A stretch of 35,637 bases of DNA from Pelargonium nanum (GCA_036897485.1 JAYMTF010000475.1:1-35637); one strand, 5' to 3'; positions 10,263 through 23,400 are shown, counted from the stretch's first letter. The notes: generated from the letters alone by a model not told the origin. A program made the numbers and translations.

Positions 10263-11370
10263 TCATTGAAAATTGACATCAGGATCCACAATATAACTCA
10301 GCAGCTCTTCCTCCAGTTTCTCATCATCCAAAATCTCATCACTTTGCATTTGTTGATCATCCACTTCTTGCATCTGCTGCTCAGGGACTTGCTGATCACT
10401 ACTATGCAATTTCAGTTTCAGATGAGGACATGATCTTCGAAGACTTTTCGCCATGTATGCAACCTCCAATTCCTTTCTCATTGATTCAATCAACACTCTC
10501 AACAATATATATATAGTTGCACAGCATTTATCAGCAATTCAACCAAAAACGAGCCTGTCACGCGTCCCACGCAACACGATCATAAAGAAAATAAGAAGAT
10601 TTTCTTACATTCTCGTGCGCGAATCCTTTCCTGAACTTGCTCTGCAAGCTTGCTTAGTTTTTCTTTATGAGCATTCAGGATAATATTACTTGCCTGCATA
10701 TCCATAGAACAACTACTCAATAAACAATCTGTCATAGAATGTGATTCCATAAAGACTAAGGGCTCGTTTAGTTGTAGAAAACAATTTTTATTTGTGTTTT
10801 ATGTTTTTTGTTCTCTATGAAAAACTTGGAAAATGTGATTCCATAAAGACGGAGCGTGTCATAGAATGTGATTCCATAAGACTACGGGCCCGTTTAGTTG
10901 TAGAAAACAGTTTTCATTTTCTGTTTACAGTTTTCGTTTTCGTTTTCAGTTTTCATATTTATTTTACCTCTAGTTTAGTCAAGCAACTGGTCATATTGTT
11001 GGACTGGGACAACAAGGTTTCTACTTCTTGCTTCTGGATGCATATCTGAAGTTGCTTTTTCTTCTGTCTTCATAACCGACATTCGATTTGATAGGACTCT
11101 AACACAAGATCAATGGATATTGAAGACCTGAGACATGAAATACATAGAATTCAAGAAGCATATGAATATTGGATCATACAAATAAAAATACCTCATGGCA
11201 CGCCCCGGGTCTTGTTTGGCGAGCTCTTCTATCTGGGCGGGAGTGAGGGGTTTCTTGTATTGTCCTCGCCTTTTTCTTGGCGCTGATGCTGATAAAGTAA
11301 ATGCTCGGGATGCACGTGGCTCATCGCCATTTCTTTCCGAGGATGAGAAGGCATGTTCTTGATCAACCAT
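10263..11370 (-). CDS. bZIP-related protein (VIP1-like/group I) lacking an in-frame basic region
   Basis: Four exons join in one open frame: 11192-11370, 10968-11067, 10609-10693 and 10263-10495 (597 nt, 198 residues). Exon 1 ends with TPAQIEELAKQDPGRAMR, matching the segment that precedes the basic region in plant group I (VIP1-like) bZIPs, where DPKRAKR is usual and an intron follows the same arginine. Residues about 61-135 form a long coiled coil (QEVETLLSQSNNMTSCLTKLE; EKLSKLAEQVQERIRARE; IESMRKELEVA). The tail is rich in Q, D and E and probably disordered. The usual asparagine/arginine DNA-contact stretch is absent from the intact frame. A likely remnant (RVLSNRMSVMKTEEKA) is readable in another frame from a possible acceptor at 11098, but that frame stops within the same exon. 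The protein may therefore dimerise without binding DNA, or the gene may be decaying. The family call is moderate; the exon joining is good. Confidence 0.6.
10731..10920. repeat. Duplicated ~60-bp segment in a bZIP-like intron
   Basis: The segment GTCATAGAATGTGATTCCAT followed by AAGACTA(A/C)GGGC(T/C)CGTTTAGTTGTAGAAAACA occurs at about 10731-10791 and again at about 10858-10918. A further partial copy (AATGTGATTCCATAAAGAC) lies near 10832. The GGGCCCGTTTAGTTG string resembles ends seen in plant hAT-type MITEs. It lies in the intron between exons 2 and 3. Confidence 0.65.
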
Positions 11371-12643
11371 GATATTAAAAGCAATGATGTTGATTGCTCA
11401 ATGCTAGGGAACCTGTTGAGATCAAACTATGCTACAAACTGATCAATAAGTTAATGAAGTCTTGTGTGAAATCTTGTGATCAAAGACATTTGTTGATCAA
11501 AATTACTTGAAAAGATCCCAAATCAATCAAACAAACAGAGAAGAACCAAGTTTTTCTCTCAATCCATAATGGGTGAGCTACAAAAATCATTTAACATATC
11601 TATTTGGGATCCTCCATGTACACTGAATTGGGGAAAAAAAGCTCAATAAATATCTCAAGAAGCCTTTTTGAATTGAACATGAATCCGGGATAAATTGATA
11701 ACTAAAATCGATTGCACATTCAATTCGCAAATATAAGCAAAACGCTAGATTTTCATCTCAAATCAATCTAACATGTATATTTGAAATAATTACACAATTA
11801 GAGCGTGTTGAAACGTATCACAAACTACAAATTAACACGTAGGTGACATCATTGAATTTCAGTATATCAAGTTAAACTATACAGTAGTCTCAATACAAAC
11901 AAACAAAAAGTACCACATTAGTACTAGTTGAAATAAGCAAAAGTACAGTTGAATAAAAGCAATCTAAGGTTGTATCATCTATATCAACACATAAGAACAC
12001 AAATTAAAATCCAGTCCACAATAGCTTGAAAATGAATAGAATGCAAGAAACATACCACAGTTACTGAAGAAACTAAAATTCCCAAACAAACTGATATGTA
12101 AATAATAAGAAGATAGAGGTGAGATTAAACCCAATTTATAAAGAGTCTGATAAATTTGAAAACAGGAGGCTAACAATCAATGGGCAGTGAAATGATAGCA
12201 TCAACATATTGGAAAAAAAAAAGTTCAAATAATTAGGAAAAAACTAATGAATTAATTCCTTTATCCTTTGGAAAAGGAAAATTGTTAATATTTTTCCAAA
12301 AAAGAAAAAAAAAACACTTGCCTGTTTTTTGGGTAAAGAAATGAAATGAAACATTAATATCCCAAGTTTGAAACAAAAATTGCAGAGAAAATAAATGTAC
12401 TTATTTTGAGGCCAACTGAGGAACAATATATTTGTATACACACATGAATCATGATACATGTATAAAAAGAATTTCTGAAATCTGTCATAACAATCAACTA
12501 CACCATAAACTACTGATATAACACATTAATTAATTTTTGCCTACCTAAACACATGAAATTGTAACCAACCAAATCTGTGTAATAATAATAATAATAGTAA
12601 TCAAACACATGAAATTGAATGTACATGACCTCAATAAAACAAG
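11371..12643. other. Intergenic: bZIP-like 5' flank and b561 gene 3' flank
   Basis: AT-rich sequence between two minus-strand genes. It should hold the promoter and 5' UTR of the bZIP-like gene (right of 11370) and the 3' UTR of the b561 gene (left of 12644). On the minus strand a possible acceptor (CTCAACAG) about 40 nt upstream of the bZIP-like ATG hints at a 5'-UTR intron. There is an A-rich tract near 12300 and a short TAA/ATA repeat near 12580. No other gene is recognised. Confidence 0.4.
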
Positions 12644-15040
12644 TTATTTTCTCATCCACATCCTGAACTCTAAAGCAAAAGATACAGTAAACAAAATAGC
12701 AATAACAACACCATAACCAACACTCCATCCTTTTCCCTTCTCACCCAAATGGATTCCATAGAATACATTTGCTATTGCAAATACTATCAGTATCCTCCCA
12801 ACAGTGTAATGGTACCAGTTCCAATATTTTCGCACTTTCGACTCTTTATCAGGTCGGGCCAAAATAGCCATCACCTACAAAACAGAATTAACAATGAATT
12901 ACAAGACATTAAAGTATATACAATATCTGAATATATGATTCAAAATATATATATACCTGAAGGGATCCTAGCGCGAGAATAAAGATCCCGAGAGCTTTAT
13001 GTGTACCAACGTCAGCACTGATACGTTTATCCAGAATGAATCCGCAAATTATAGCGACTACTCCGAGTAGAAATCCACAGGATTGAATGGCAATGTGTGA
13101 ATAGAACCAAATTGGATCCCATTCTCTGCAGTGTCTAGCAACTATTGCCCCAATGATCATTAGTATACCCCAACCCAGCATATTCAGAGTTCCATGGGTC
13201 CTCCTTAGCTGAGACTGTGAGCTCTTTGCTGTAACTTGTCCTGTTCCATAGATGGTGCAAAACTTAATATGCTTAAAGTGGAAAGAAATTTGAATTCCAT
13301 TTTTACTCTCTTTTGCCTGTTAAAATGGCATGATGCCCACAAAAATGTTTAAAATGAATGATTATGTGTCAAGAATTGGATGCTTAATCAAATTTGGTTT
13401 TTAAATATGATTTGTGGAAGTTAGTAAGGTGGATTCTTGATTCTGCTTTGTGTTAGTTACAAATTTTTATAGGATTTAGTACTATAAGAGCTTATTTGGT
13501 AACACTATTTTTTCCTTTAAAGAGGTGTCAACTAAGATAAATGAGTAAAATGTGTTAAACAAAACATATGACTATAAGTATAAAAAAAACATATGACTAT
13601 AAGGAATATTGCGAGTAGAACCCCTTAAAAAGAGTTTCTTTAGGAGGTTGGAAGATCTTACGGCTAAAAAAGAGTTCCAAAGGGACGGGAAAGAAAATTT
13701 TGGTCGAATTGAAACATTATTAATTTGTACACTAAGCATTATTATGGTCGACATAATAATATTTTACCTTGTAAATTAACAAGAATTCTAACTCAAATCT
13801 CTTGCCTAATTATATTTTAATAAAAAGAAATAGAAAGATGCTCACATAACTTCTTTTTTTTCTTCTTCTTCTAGTAAACTACTAATTATATATATATATA
13901 TTGTTTATGAAATAATCTACCTAGCACACTCATTTTGAACAAAAATGGGCAAGTGTTGAATGTGCATCACCTTAAGACATGTCATTTAATATAATAAGAT
14001 GGCTTTTTTAATGTTGTTATTATTTTAAGTCATTCCATTTGGTCCAACTCCAAGGTAGAATTTTATTTGAATCCCTCTAGTAAATTAGAGGTCAAATCCC
14101 AACAACTATATCAACAAACTGGCCCACCACCCACAACCAAAGCTGTCTATCGTTGTCTTCCAATTTTTTTAAACGTTTGAAAAATAAATAAATATAAATT
14201 ATATAAAAAATGTGCAACTCACCGGTGACATAATTCATGGTGGTGGAGACTTTTTCCCGGTGCTCAAACATGATATAATTGGGCGCCGTCGGCACCACCC
14301 CGTCCGGTCCGATCGAATACAGCAGCCTCGACGGCGGCTCTCCGGCGCTCGCCAGCTGGAACACCATGTACTTTCGCGAGTTTTGGGATATTATTTGGGA
14401 CGAATTGGCCACCACCTGCAAATTCCCCTGATCCACCTGCACCTGCTGCGAGGTTTGTCCTCCCAAATAGTACATCTTCACCATCCCGGCGCCGCCGCCG
14501 CTCGGAATCCACCCCACCATCGCCGTCGACCCCACCATGTTCCCGTTCGGCGAGAACCCTACCGCCACGTAGGAGTCGGAATCCGGCGCCGAGAGAACGA
14601 AGCTCCATGTGCTCGTTCCCGTCTGCCCGTACTGTAACACAATTTATGTCAATCGTTAAACACGGAAAAAAAATTCAACCATGATTTATTGGTCGAGACT
14701 CTCAGCCATTTAGTTCATGCTAATGAGATGATACACCTCATCAATCAACACTGATATCCGCATCAATGAATTTGTGGGCCAAGTCGTAGAGTCTTATGGC
14801 TGAGATTCTGGACACTCGAGATGAATATATATGTATAATTAGATTTGAGTAGCTACTTACTCTTAGGATGAAGTTTTGGGCGTTCCAGACGGAGATGCAG
14901 TGGAGCGTGGTGGTGTCGATGGAAATGTCCAAATTGAGGTTGAGATTGGTGGCGCAAGAATCGGTTTGGGAGTTGACGGCGGTGGCGATTAAGGCGCAGA
15001 CGACGGCGAAGATGATTGGAGTTGAAACGGAGGAGTTCAT
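12644..15040 (-). CDS. Cytochrome b561 and DOMON domain-containing protein
   Basis: Four exons (14861-15040, 14223-14631, 12957-13240, 12644-12874; 1104 nt, 367 residues) join in frame with GT..AG introns. Residues 1-24 form a signal peptide (MNSSVSTPIIFAVVCALIAT..) and the chosen ATG at 15040 puts it at the N-terminus; an upstream in-frame ATG at 15067 would bury it. Residues about 50-190 are a DOMON domain (YVAVGFSPNGNMVGSTAMVGW). Residues about 205-365 form a five-helix b561 core with four likely haem-ligand histidines: H212 (RTHGTLN), H245 (YSHIAIQ), H277 (GTHKALG) and H313 (WYHYTVG). By family knowledge these proteins pass electrons from cytosolic ascorbate across the plasma membrane to apoplastic acceptors; the domain order resembles Arabidopsis At3g61750. 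Length is near the usual 370-400. The 982-bp intron 13241-14222 contains nothing coding. No operon-like link to its neighbours is expected. Confidence 0.93.
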
Positions 15041-15455
15041 GATGTGTGTGGTATGATCAGCTGGCAATGGTTTTTGGAGTGGTTAGTTGATGATGATGAA
15101 GAAGCATATATTTGTTTTGGAATATATTGCATGTGACGGAGGTAGTTGGTGTTAATGCTGATTTGTGGGAATTATTGTATTGTAAAGGCTGGGAAATGTC
15201 GTACCTAATCCCAAAAATTGAAGTTAAAAAATGTAGCGATAAGGTGTGGCATTACGTAATAAAAATTGGTTTTTTAAGTTAGGAGGTGGCCATGTCAAAC
15301 AAGGTGGATATGATATTGCAATAATCAATATATGGGTCAGCCTGGTATTGTAAGTATGAGCAGTTGTAGGAAATGGTCCTGATTGTGATGCAGATTTAAT
15401 CAATGACATATAATTAGTCATAGCTGAATGAATCCCTCTGCATATTCAACCAGAG
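15041..15455. other. Upstream region of the b561/DOMON gene
   Basis: AT-rich sequence upstream of the minus-strand ATG at 15040, presumably promoter and 5' UTR. No clear TATA box or coding exon could be assigned. Confidence 0.35.
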
Positions 15456-15765
15456 TAATGTTACATGTCCCAAATTTTGTGAAAAATATTTGTACAAAAT
15501 GTTGCGTCAAATAATGAGAGATGACACATCAATTGTTCCATTGATGAGTTGGCCGAAACACAACATGCCACGTGTACATCGTGTCTTATAAACTGGGCGC
15601 TCCGCGCCAGAAATCAATGGGAGGGTGGTGGTATTATACATGTCGGATTTTTATTATTTAAACTTAATATTAAATCATAAAATTATGAAAATATGTGTGC
15701 CACATAGGATCGCCACGTTATTTTGTACAGAAAATTTTGTACAAAATTTGGGACAAATAGCATTT
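15456..15765. mobile_element. MITE-like inverted-repeat element with a G-box
   Basis: The left end (AATGTTACATGTCCCAAATT, about 15457) and the right end (AATTTGGGACAAATAGCATT, inverted, to about 15764) form imperfect terminal inverted repeats that extend inward with TTTGTACAAAAT on both sides. The ~308-bp length and lack of coding potential fit a MITE. No clear target duplication was found, so the superfamily is unassigned. A CACGTG G-box lies inside at 15569-15574. Confidence 0.6.
15569..15574. promoter_or_regulatory. G-box CACGTG (ABRE-like, GCCACGTGTAC)
   Basis: A perfect palindromic CACGTG about 530 bp upstream of the minus-strand b561/DOMON start codon, within the MITE-like element. G-boxes are bound by plant bZIP and bHLH factors; whether this copy acts on the gene is not known. 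Confidence 0.4.
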
Positions 15766-17438
15766 TTCATTCAACTGTTTAATTGGGTAATAACCTTCAT
15801 CACATTCATATTTTCTTACTACTCAATGTTAGACTTCATACTAAAAAGCTTTATTCTATTTCAAATTTTCTACTCCCCATCAACTTGATCTTTTATAAAT
15901 GTTTTATTAAGAGTAAAAGACTCAATTTGCTTTATGAGCTCGGTGAAATGTTTAAATGGCGACATGATGTAAACAAAGAGAAATCAATGGTTGGAAAAGC
16001 CACAACGTGAGTACAATGGCGATTATCACTGCATCGAATTAAAGATACATAGGGTGGAAAGATGTAAATTTAAATTTTATGAAAAGTTCACCTTCTGGCC
16101 GGTGTAGAATGAATTTTCAAGGAAACTATAAAATAATCGTGTTCTTCTACTTCAAGTTCAAAGTGATATATGGTTTGACATAAAATTAACGGCTACTTTC
16201 TCCGTCTCGGAATAAGTGTCATATTTTACTTGTACTTTTGTCATAAAATAATTGTTTTGTTTAATTTATGAAAGTTATGCATGAATTGTCAATAATGTCA
16301 CCGAGTTTATTAGAATACACTTGCATATAGATAGAAGAAAAATATATAATACTAACAAACTTCTTTTCAAAATTTTCATTTCTATTTTAAGACAGATGCA
16401 ATATTGTACTATTATACTTCATATCTAACTTAAAATTGAAATAGTTAGTTCTTATACAAATAGTTTGAAGGAAATCAAAAAATCGAGCGCTATCTGCAAC
16501 CCCTTCATGATCGTATTGGCCCCATTTGCTTTTATTGTTAGTGTTTGTGTTCTGACTATTTTCCTTATAGTATCGCGAGTTGAATTTGAAGATTCAATCC
16601 ACTCAATCGAAAAAAAGAAGATAAATAGTACACATTTGTTTTCTTATTATCCGCCTTTCGTCATTTCACATAATTAAACTCATTGCACAACTCGGTGTCT
16701 TGGCAATCAGAAGTCAGTCACGACTCACAATATAGTTCGAGCTCTTAGTTTGGCTCTAAATGAATAAGTTTGAGTCTAACTAATAACAATAATGGGTGTA
16801 ATTGAGACAATGAGAGAAACTAGTGGACAATACGGCGAAATTAGAAATTTAAGAGTTTTAGAGATTATTTTTTAGAACTCAAAACAACGGTGAATTGTAC
16901 GTATAGTCATTTCTTTAATACGCATGTGAGCGGCACACGATCAAGACATGTATATAAATTTTTCGTTAAATTTAACTATTTGAAAATGGGAATAAACCGT
17001 AATTCAAAGTAATTACTCCTATTAAAATATTTTAAAAAATAAGTATATTATGTGTTATACTGTTATGACAAAAATTTAACAAATCTATCATTACCCAACA
17101 AAATATAAAAGAAAAAAAAGAAGTTCTGCACCCAGACAGAGAGACAGAGGACGAACAAAAAATTGAAACAGAAAGAGAGACACGAAAGAGAAACTGCCAT
17201 TGATATATACATATTTTAATCGAATCTTCTCTCCTTCCATATTATCATCCAAAATCAATTGCTCGTACGTACTGTAATTCTGAGCAGAGCTTCCCCTAAT
17301 TTTCTTCGTCCCAATCATCACACATTTTCACATTTCATTCCATTACATTTGTTGCTTGAACCCATATCCACCATGGTTGATCCCATCATTCCTCACTAGT
17401 TCACCCCAATCCACAACATCTCGATTTCTGATTCCGCC
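15766..17438. other. Intergenic region and auxilin-like 5' leader
   Basis: AT-rich spacer between divergent genes. A lone Stowaway-like terminus (CTTTCTCCGTCTCGGAATAA) lies near 16197 without a convincing partner. A purine-rich, GAGA-type stretch at about 17135-17200 (CAGACAGAGAGACAGAGGAC) and further sequence to 17438 probably form the promoter and 5' UTR of the auxilin-like gene. No coding exon is recognised. Confidence 0.45.
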
Positions 17439-20400
17439 ATGGACGATTTCGGCATCTTGGCCCGTGACTTCGGCTACCGGCCACTCGGGAACAATTCCCA
17501 AACCAACACGCCGTCCATGTCCAAAAATAACAGCGCCGTTTTCAGCGATCACGATCGCGGCGGCGGTAGCGACGGATTCTTGTTCGACGACGTTTTTGGC
17601 GGCCCGCCGGCCAAGTTTGCACCGTCGTCGTCCGGCGGAGGCGGTGCCTCTGAGTCGCCGGCGTTTGATTATGACTCGGCATTTGAAGGATCTCATGATG
17701 CGACGTATTCGTGTTTGCCGGTTTTCGACAAGCCGGTCTATGACGATGAAATGTTCGATGGATTGCCTGGGGTTAATAAGACTCCTGCTGCTTCGTCTGC
17801 TAAGATTGATGATGTCTTTAGCTCGTTGACGCCTTCGAGAGGTAAGGATCGGAGTAGCACGCAGTTTGATGATCTTATGGGGGATTTAGGTGGAAATGTG
17901 CCGGAGCCGAAGGCTGCTCCGGTGGAGAAAGAGACTCCTGTTTTTGATGATCTTTTGCCTGGTTTTGGTGGTGGTAGCTCGCCTGCTATGACAAGGTATT
18001 TTGCTAAAAACTTATCAGGAATTTCGTATTAGCTTTATATTTTGAAGAACATCAATGGCATTGTTAGATTTCAGTTGGATTTAGATGACTGGAATGCTGA
18101 GACAATTTGGTGTTTTCTTTTCCTCTCTTTTTAAATCTTTATGCTGATAAGATAGTGGTTTCAGAGTATTATGTTTTTGACATATTGTGTTTGCTTTCAT
18201 AGTTATGCTAGGGAAATGTGCATCCAAACGAGTATCAGGTCTAATGAGTATTGTTTGTCAATTGTGGCTTAGTTGTATTGTCATTCATTGCTATTACTTT
18301 CATGCAATTCCTTTTTTCATAGTGATCATATTATGATCAAGAATTTAGTTTAGGACACAGTATGACCCTTCGCTGTGATATAACTGGTGGTTTGACTGAC
18401 CTCGACCCATGTATTGAATTCTGAATTTATTTTTCGTCCCGCATCCTATTACTGTAAATATGTAATAAGAATGCTCCAGAAAGTCATTTATTCAATACCA
18501 AGTGAAAGTTGTACTAGGCATCCTAAAAATGAACTGCGAAGAAAGCCAAAAAGTCATTGGGCTGTTGAAACAAAGCATTAAAGCTCTTCCCAGTTGCATC
18601 TGTACTAAATAAACCATTGTGTGCACCATTGTAATAAGATTAATAGCTGCTCCATAGTATAGTGATGAATTAGTGCAATAAAACACTATGGAAAAACCAT
18701 AGTCGAATCGTCCCCACTCCCCAGCTGAATACCATTGTGAAGTTCAATAAAAAAACCCGGAAATCACAGTCTGTTTCAAGTTATTAAGGTGCTTGATTGA
18801 TGAGTAGTTATAGTGACAACTATCGGGGAAAAAATGCCTTTGAAACTTTCCTCATTTTAGGATGTTCAATTTGTATGGTATTGTTCATCTAAAATACCTG
18901 AGGCATATCAAACCTGAGCTTCATTAATTTAGTTATGTGTGTCTTGCATATAATCATTTGTCGTCATTTCAAGCGTAAGAAATATGCAACAACAGCATGG
19001 GATCTCGTTGATTAGTTTCTGAGTACACTGATTTAGCACTTAAGTCTGACAAACATGATTGGTGCTCGTTACTTGGCTTTGTTTACTTTGTTTCAAACAT
19101 ACATTACAATTTAATTTTATATGTAGTCAACTGCTTCCAAATAAGAGTGGATTGGAATGAGAGCTGTAATATTTTTATTTTTGAAGAGCTTTTCTTTCAA
19201 TAAGGGAGAATGAAAAGTTCAATTATCCCTACGACTGATAGGGTGGACTGTGTAGAGCGTTAATGGCAGCATCATCATGGTATCAAATTTTCTTGAAGTG
19301 GGCTCTATGTTTTCTTGCAGGTTTTAGTTTTTTGAGCCTTGGCCATCTTTATACTTGGAGTCTTGGAGACTAATATTTAGCTTCCTAATCCGTACTTTTG
19401 TTAATCAAGTGAATATAACTATTCTAAGCAATGGCTTATGGGTAGTAAATCTTGACTGAATTATATAGTGTGCGTCTCATGGATCAATTTTTGTTGTTAA
19501 TTTATAGAATTTCCTTAAATTAGATAGATTTATTTGTGATTTTTTTTTCTATTTTCCCTGCAATATTTTTTTACAACTCTATTTTGCCTTTGCACAGGGC
19601 ATCTTTTGAGTCCAGTAGGTCCCAGAAACCATCTTCTAGTTCAACCAAGCTGACCCCCAATGTGATGGAAGACCCCTTTGTAGTTTTGGAGTCAACTTGT
19701 TCTCCTGTATCATCCTCAGGGTTGTTTACAGACACACTAGATGAAATTAGTAAGTCCAATAGCTCTGGGAACACTAGAGTTGATTGTTCTTTTAGTGGGA
19801 CTGTATTTGATGATCTAGATCCTTTTGATAGTCTTGGAAAGCTTTCACCTCAAGCTTCATCCAAGCCCAATCACAGGACGAAGTCGAAGGATGGGAGCCC
19901 GTTGGCTCCAAGTCCTGTTGGTAAAGAAGAGACCAGCCAGTTTCATGTAGAAAGTTTTGAGAACCACTCGCAAAAGAAGGTACCAGTTGACAGTTTTCAG
20001 GAACCTCATCAGTTTGACATGTCTAATACTTCATCAGATTTTCATAGATCTTCTGGTCAAGCTACCTCTCCACCTTCTTATGCAAGTGTCATGGCTAATG
20101 AGATGAATTCTCACATTGGTACATCTCCAAGACATGAAGAGAACTTGGGAACATCTAGTGATATATGGCTCACGGTATCGGAGGTTCCTCTTTTTACGCA
20201 ACCCACTAGTGCTCCCCCACCTTCAAGACCCCCTCCTCCTAGACCAGCAAGGGTTTCAAACACAAGACCTTTTGATCATTTCACCAATTCAAGAAATAAG
20301 ATTAGTGAGTTTTCTTCTTTCCGTAGTTCCACTCAGTATTCTTATAGTCCTAAGTCACCCCGTGCTGCAACCACTAGTCCATTGCCATCTCAAATAGATG

Positions 20401-23400
20401 AATTACAGAATTTCGCCATGGGTAGCACCCAGAACACTGGTGAGAAACATGCAGATGTTCTTTTGGGTGAAAAAGTGAAGGTTAACTCTGAAGCTGCTGC
20501 TATAAAGGAGACCATGGATATAGCTGATGCTAACTTCAGACATGCAAAGGAAGTGAGAGAAAGAGAGCATCAAAAGACTGCTAGAAGCAGGGAGTCAGTT
20601 TATCTAGAAAAAAATGAGAAAACCATGCAAGATTCTCAGGAGAAAGAACTCAGAGAAAGGCAACAGAGGGAAAGGGAGGAGGAAGAGAGAGAACAGAGGA
20701 GATTAGAAAAAGAGAGTGAACAAAGGAGGCTTGAGAAAGCGAGGGAAATGGAGAGGGAAAGAGAAAAGGCAAGGCAAGCTGTTGAGAGGGCTACTAGAGA
20801 AGCACGGGAAAGAGCAGCAGCTGAAGCTCGCCTAAGAGCTGAAAGAGCTGCAGTTGAGAAGGCGCAAGCTGAAGCTCGAGAACGTGCAGAAAGAGCTGCA
20901 GTTCAGAGAGCACAAGCTGAAGCTCGTGAAAGAGCAGCAGCAGAGGCAAAAGAAAGGGCAGAAAAGGCTGCTGCAGAAGCCAGGGAGAGGGGAGCGCGAG
21001 CTTCTGCTTCAAGGGCTGAAGCTGACGCACGTTTTAGAGCAGAACGAGCTTCTGCTGAAAGGACTGCTGCTGCTGCAGCAGCAAGGGTAAACCAACAAAA
21101 GAAAGATGATGATCTTGAATCCTTTTTCAGCATGGATAGTAGTCAACCAAGCAGTGCCACAATGCCAAGGGCTAACTCCTCGGTGAGAACCTATAAGCCC
21201 AAATATGCTCAATCAGATTCTGGATGTGATTGTTATAGATTAGGTAGGCTTATTACTTAATTTTGTATTGTAGGATCATTTGTTTGATACCGAAACTCCG
21301 AGCGAAGGAGGGCCTGAAGTAGCTAGGAGGACTTCTGTTGGAGCATCATCTAACATTAGTAAAACATCTTCATCCACTAATATTGTTGATGATCTTACAT
21401 CAATTTTTGGAGGTAGTTGCAATATTGAACCACTTTTTTCTCTAATAATTTGTTATCATTTTCTTGTTCCTTCTCATTCTGCCGAGTTGCTGAACTACGT
21501 TTACTTTCAGAAGCTACTCCATCATCTGGAGGTTTCCAGGACATTGCAGGGGAAACTGAAGAAAGACGAAGAGCAAGATTAGAACGTCATCAAAGAACTC
21601 AGGAGCGAGCGGTATGTGTTCCTTGCCATATCATTTTACTTACATACTCTGTTATATAAAGAATATGGGACTGCATATTTCTCTCTTGAATTTAATCAAT
21701 TTGGTGCGGTCTGATCCTCTATCCCTTTAGTTTTAGTTCTTTCAAATGCTTATCTTTAACCTTTTGAAGTTTGGCTCTACAGTTTTTTATTTGGTTTGAA
21801 TTTTCAGGCAAAAGCATTGGCTGAAAAGAATCAACGCGACCTTCAAGCTCAAAGGGAGCAAGCAGAGAGACATGTAAGTGCCTGGAGTCAATGTTCCTTG
21901 TTTTTTACTCTTTGGTTAGTCAGGATTTTAGTAATTATTGTTGCAGGATTTTAAGAACTTTTCATGTTTCCCTCAATACAAAGCCTATGCAGTTAGAATC
22001 TCTAGTGAAGTACAGACTCTTCAAGCATAAGCTTCTTTGTATATTTATTTTACTTTGATTGTAGCCTCTGGTATTTGATGGTTGTATCTGGATACAACCA
22101 TAACCAAAACTGCCCCTGTCTTCCAAACCCAGAATTTAATGAAACTAATACAAGTTTGGATTGCATTTCTTGAGATAATATTTAGATATATAATGTATTA
22201 ATTATTTGCTAGTTGGGCATACCTGACTTTGGGTGGCAGCTCTAAATTTATATATCATCCCCACCCCACTGAGATAAAAACTAACCAAACTAAAGCTAGC
22301 ATAGATTTTGTAGTTTGAACTGTCCAACCAAAGATTCAGCCTGATACAAGACAGTGCTAGCTGTCTCTAAATGTACCTCTATGAAAAGAGCGTGTTCAAG
22401 AGTAATTACCAAATATTTTCAGATGAAATCTACTGGATAATACTAAAGTTAGGGAAATTATAAAATAAAGTTCAATACTTGTAGCTATTATATACACCAT
22501 GTGAAGAAATCTACACTCTTAGACTATTAGAAAATCATTGGATAATTGTACAGAGGTATACTGGAGGTTTTATTTTATCACTGTTATGGCAGAATTGAAA
22601 TGGAAGTTGTATTATGATTAAGAAATTGAAAATGTTGCAGTATATGAAATATTAGTTTGCCCCATCTACATTTCTCAATGACTGGGGCACCATCAGATTT
22701 TTTTTATCTGTTGAAGTTTTGAATGGGCTCCTTGATTAGTTTAGTGGATTTAATTATGGATAATAGTTTTTTCTCCCTCAACTTAAAATCTAGCCATGTT
22801 ATATTCTTTGTAGAGTTGTGTCGACAGTCAGAGATTAAAACAAGTCTTACTAATTAGTACTTTTTTTTTTAATAAACTAATTAGTACTTTTTAATGTAGA
22901 TAATTTATCTGCCTTTAGTTGTAAAGATAGACAAAAATATCATTTTTAAAATTTTACATGTGTTTCTCTGGGTATTCCCTTTGGCTGTATTGGCAGCTAG
23001 TTGAAGTGATTCTACTGGATGTAATCTATTTAATATTGATCTATAATAATTTCAGAGGATTGCTGTAACACTTGATGTTGAGATCAAACGCTGGGCTGCT
23101 GGCAAAGAGGGGAATTTACGTGCTTTGCTATCCACTTTACACTATGTGAGTCAAAAAAATTGTCTATGGATCTTTTCTAGAATGTTATTTCAACTCACTT
23201 TTGGTACCTATTGTATTCTGGCCAATTATGTTTTTGGCACAACACTTAAATACTTGTTTAATATTTGTTCCACATGAATAATTCTTGTCAATTATACACA
23301 CACGCGCACGTGCACACACACTTAGGGCCACATTAATTAGGGAGATCAGAGTCCGTGAAAGTTAATATGCTAACTGCTGCTTACTAAAGCCCAACAAGGA

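Noticed and set aside
14212-14637. Long open frame on the plus strand opposite the DOMON exon
   Set aside because: It is the antisense reading of a GC-rich exon; the minus-strand frame has the family motifs, and the plus-strand product is Arg/His/Pro-rich nonsense.
16195-16450. A third complete Stowaway-like element
   Set aside because: Only the left terminus (CTCCGTCTCGGAATAAGTG) is recognisable; no matching right end or TA duplication was found.
17356-17829. 157-codon open frame overlapping the auxilin-like first exon in another phase
   Set aside because: The frame starting at 17439 matches the auxilin-related family and joins exon 2 in phase; the other does not.
20794-21133. Leucine- and alanine-rich open frames opposite or out of phase with the auxilin coiled coil
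   Set aside because: Low-complexity shadows of the E/R/A-rich coding repeat.
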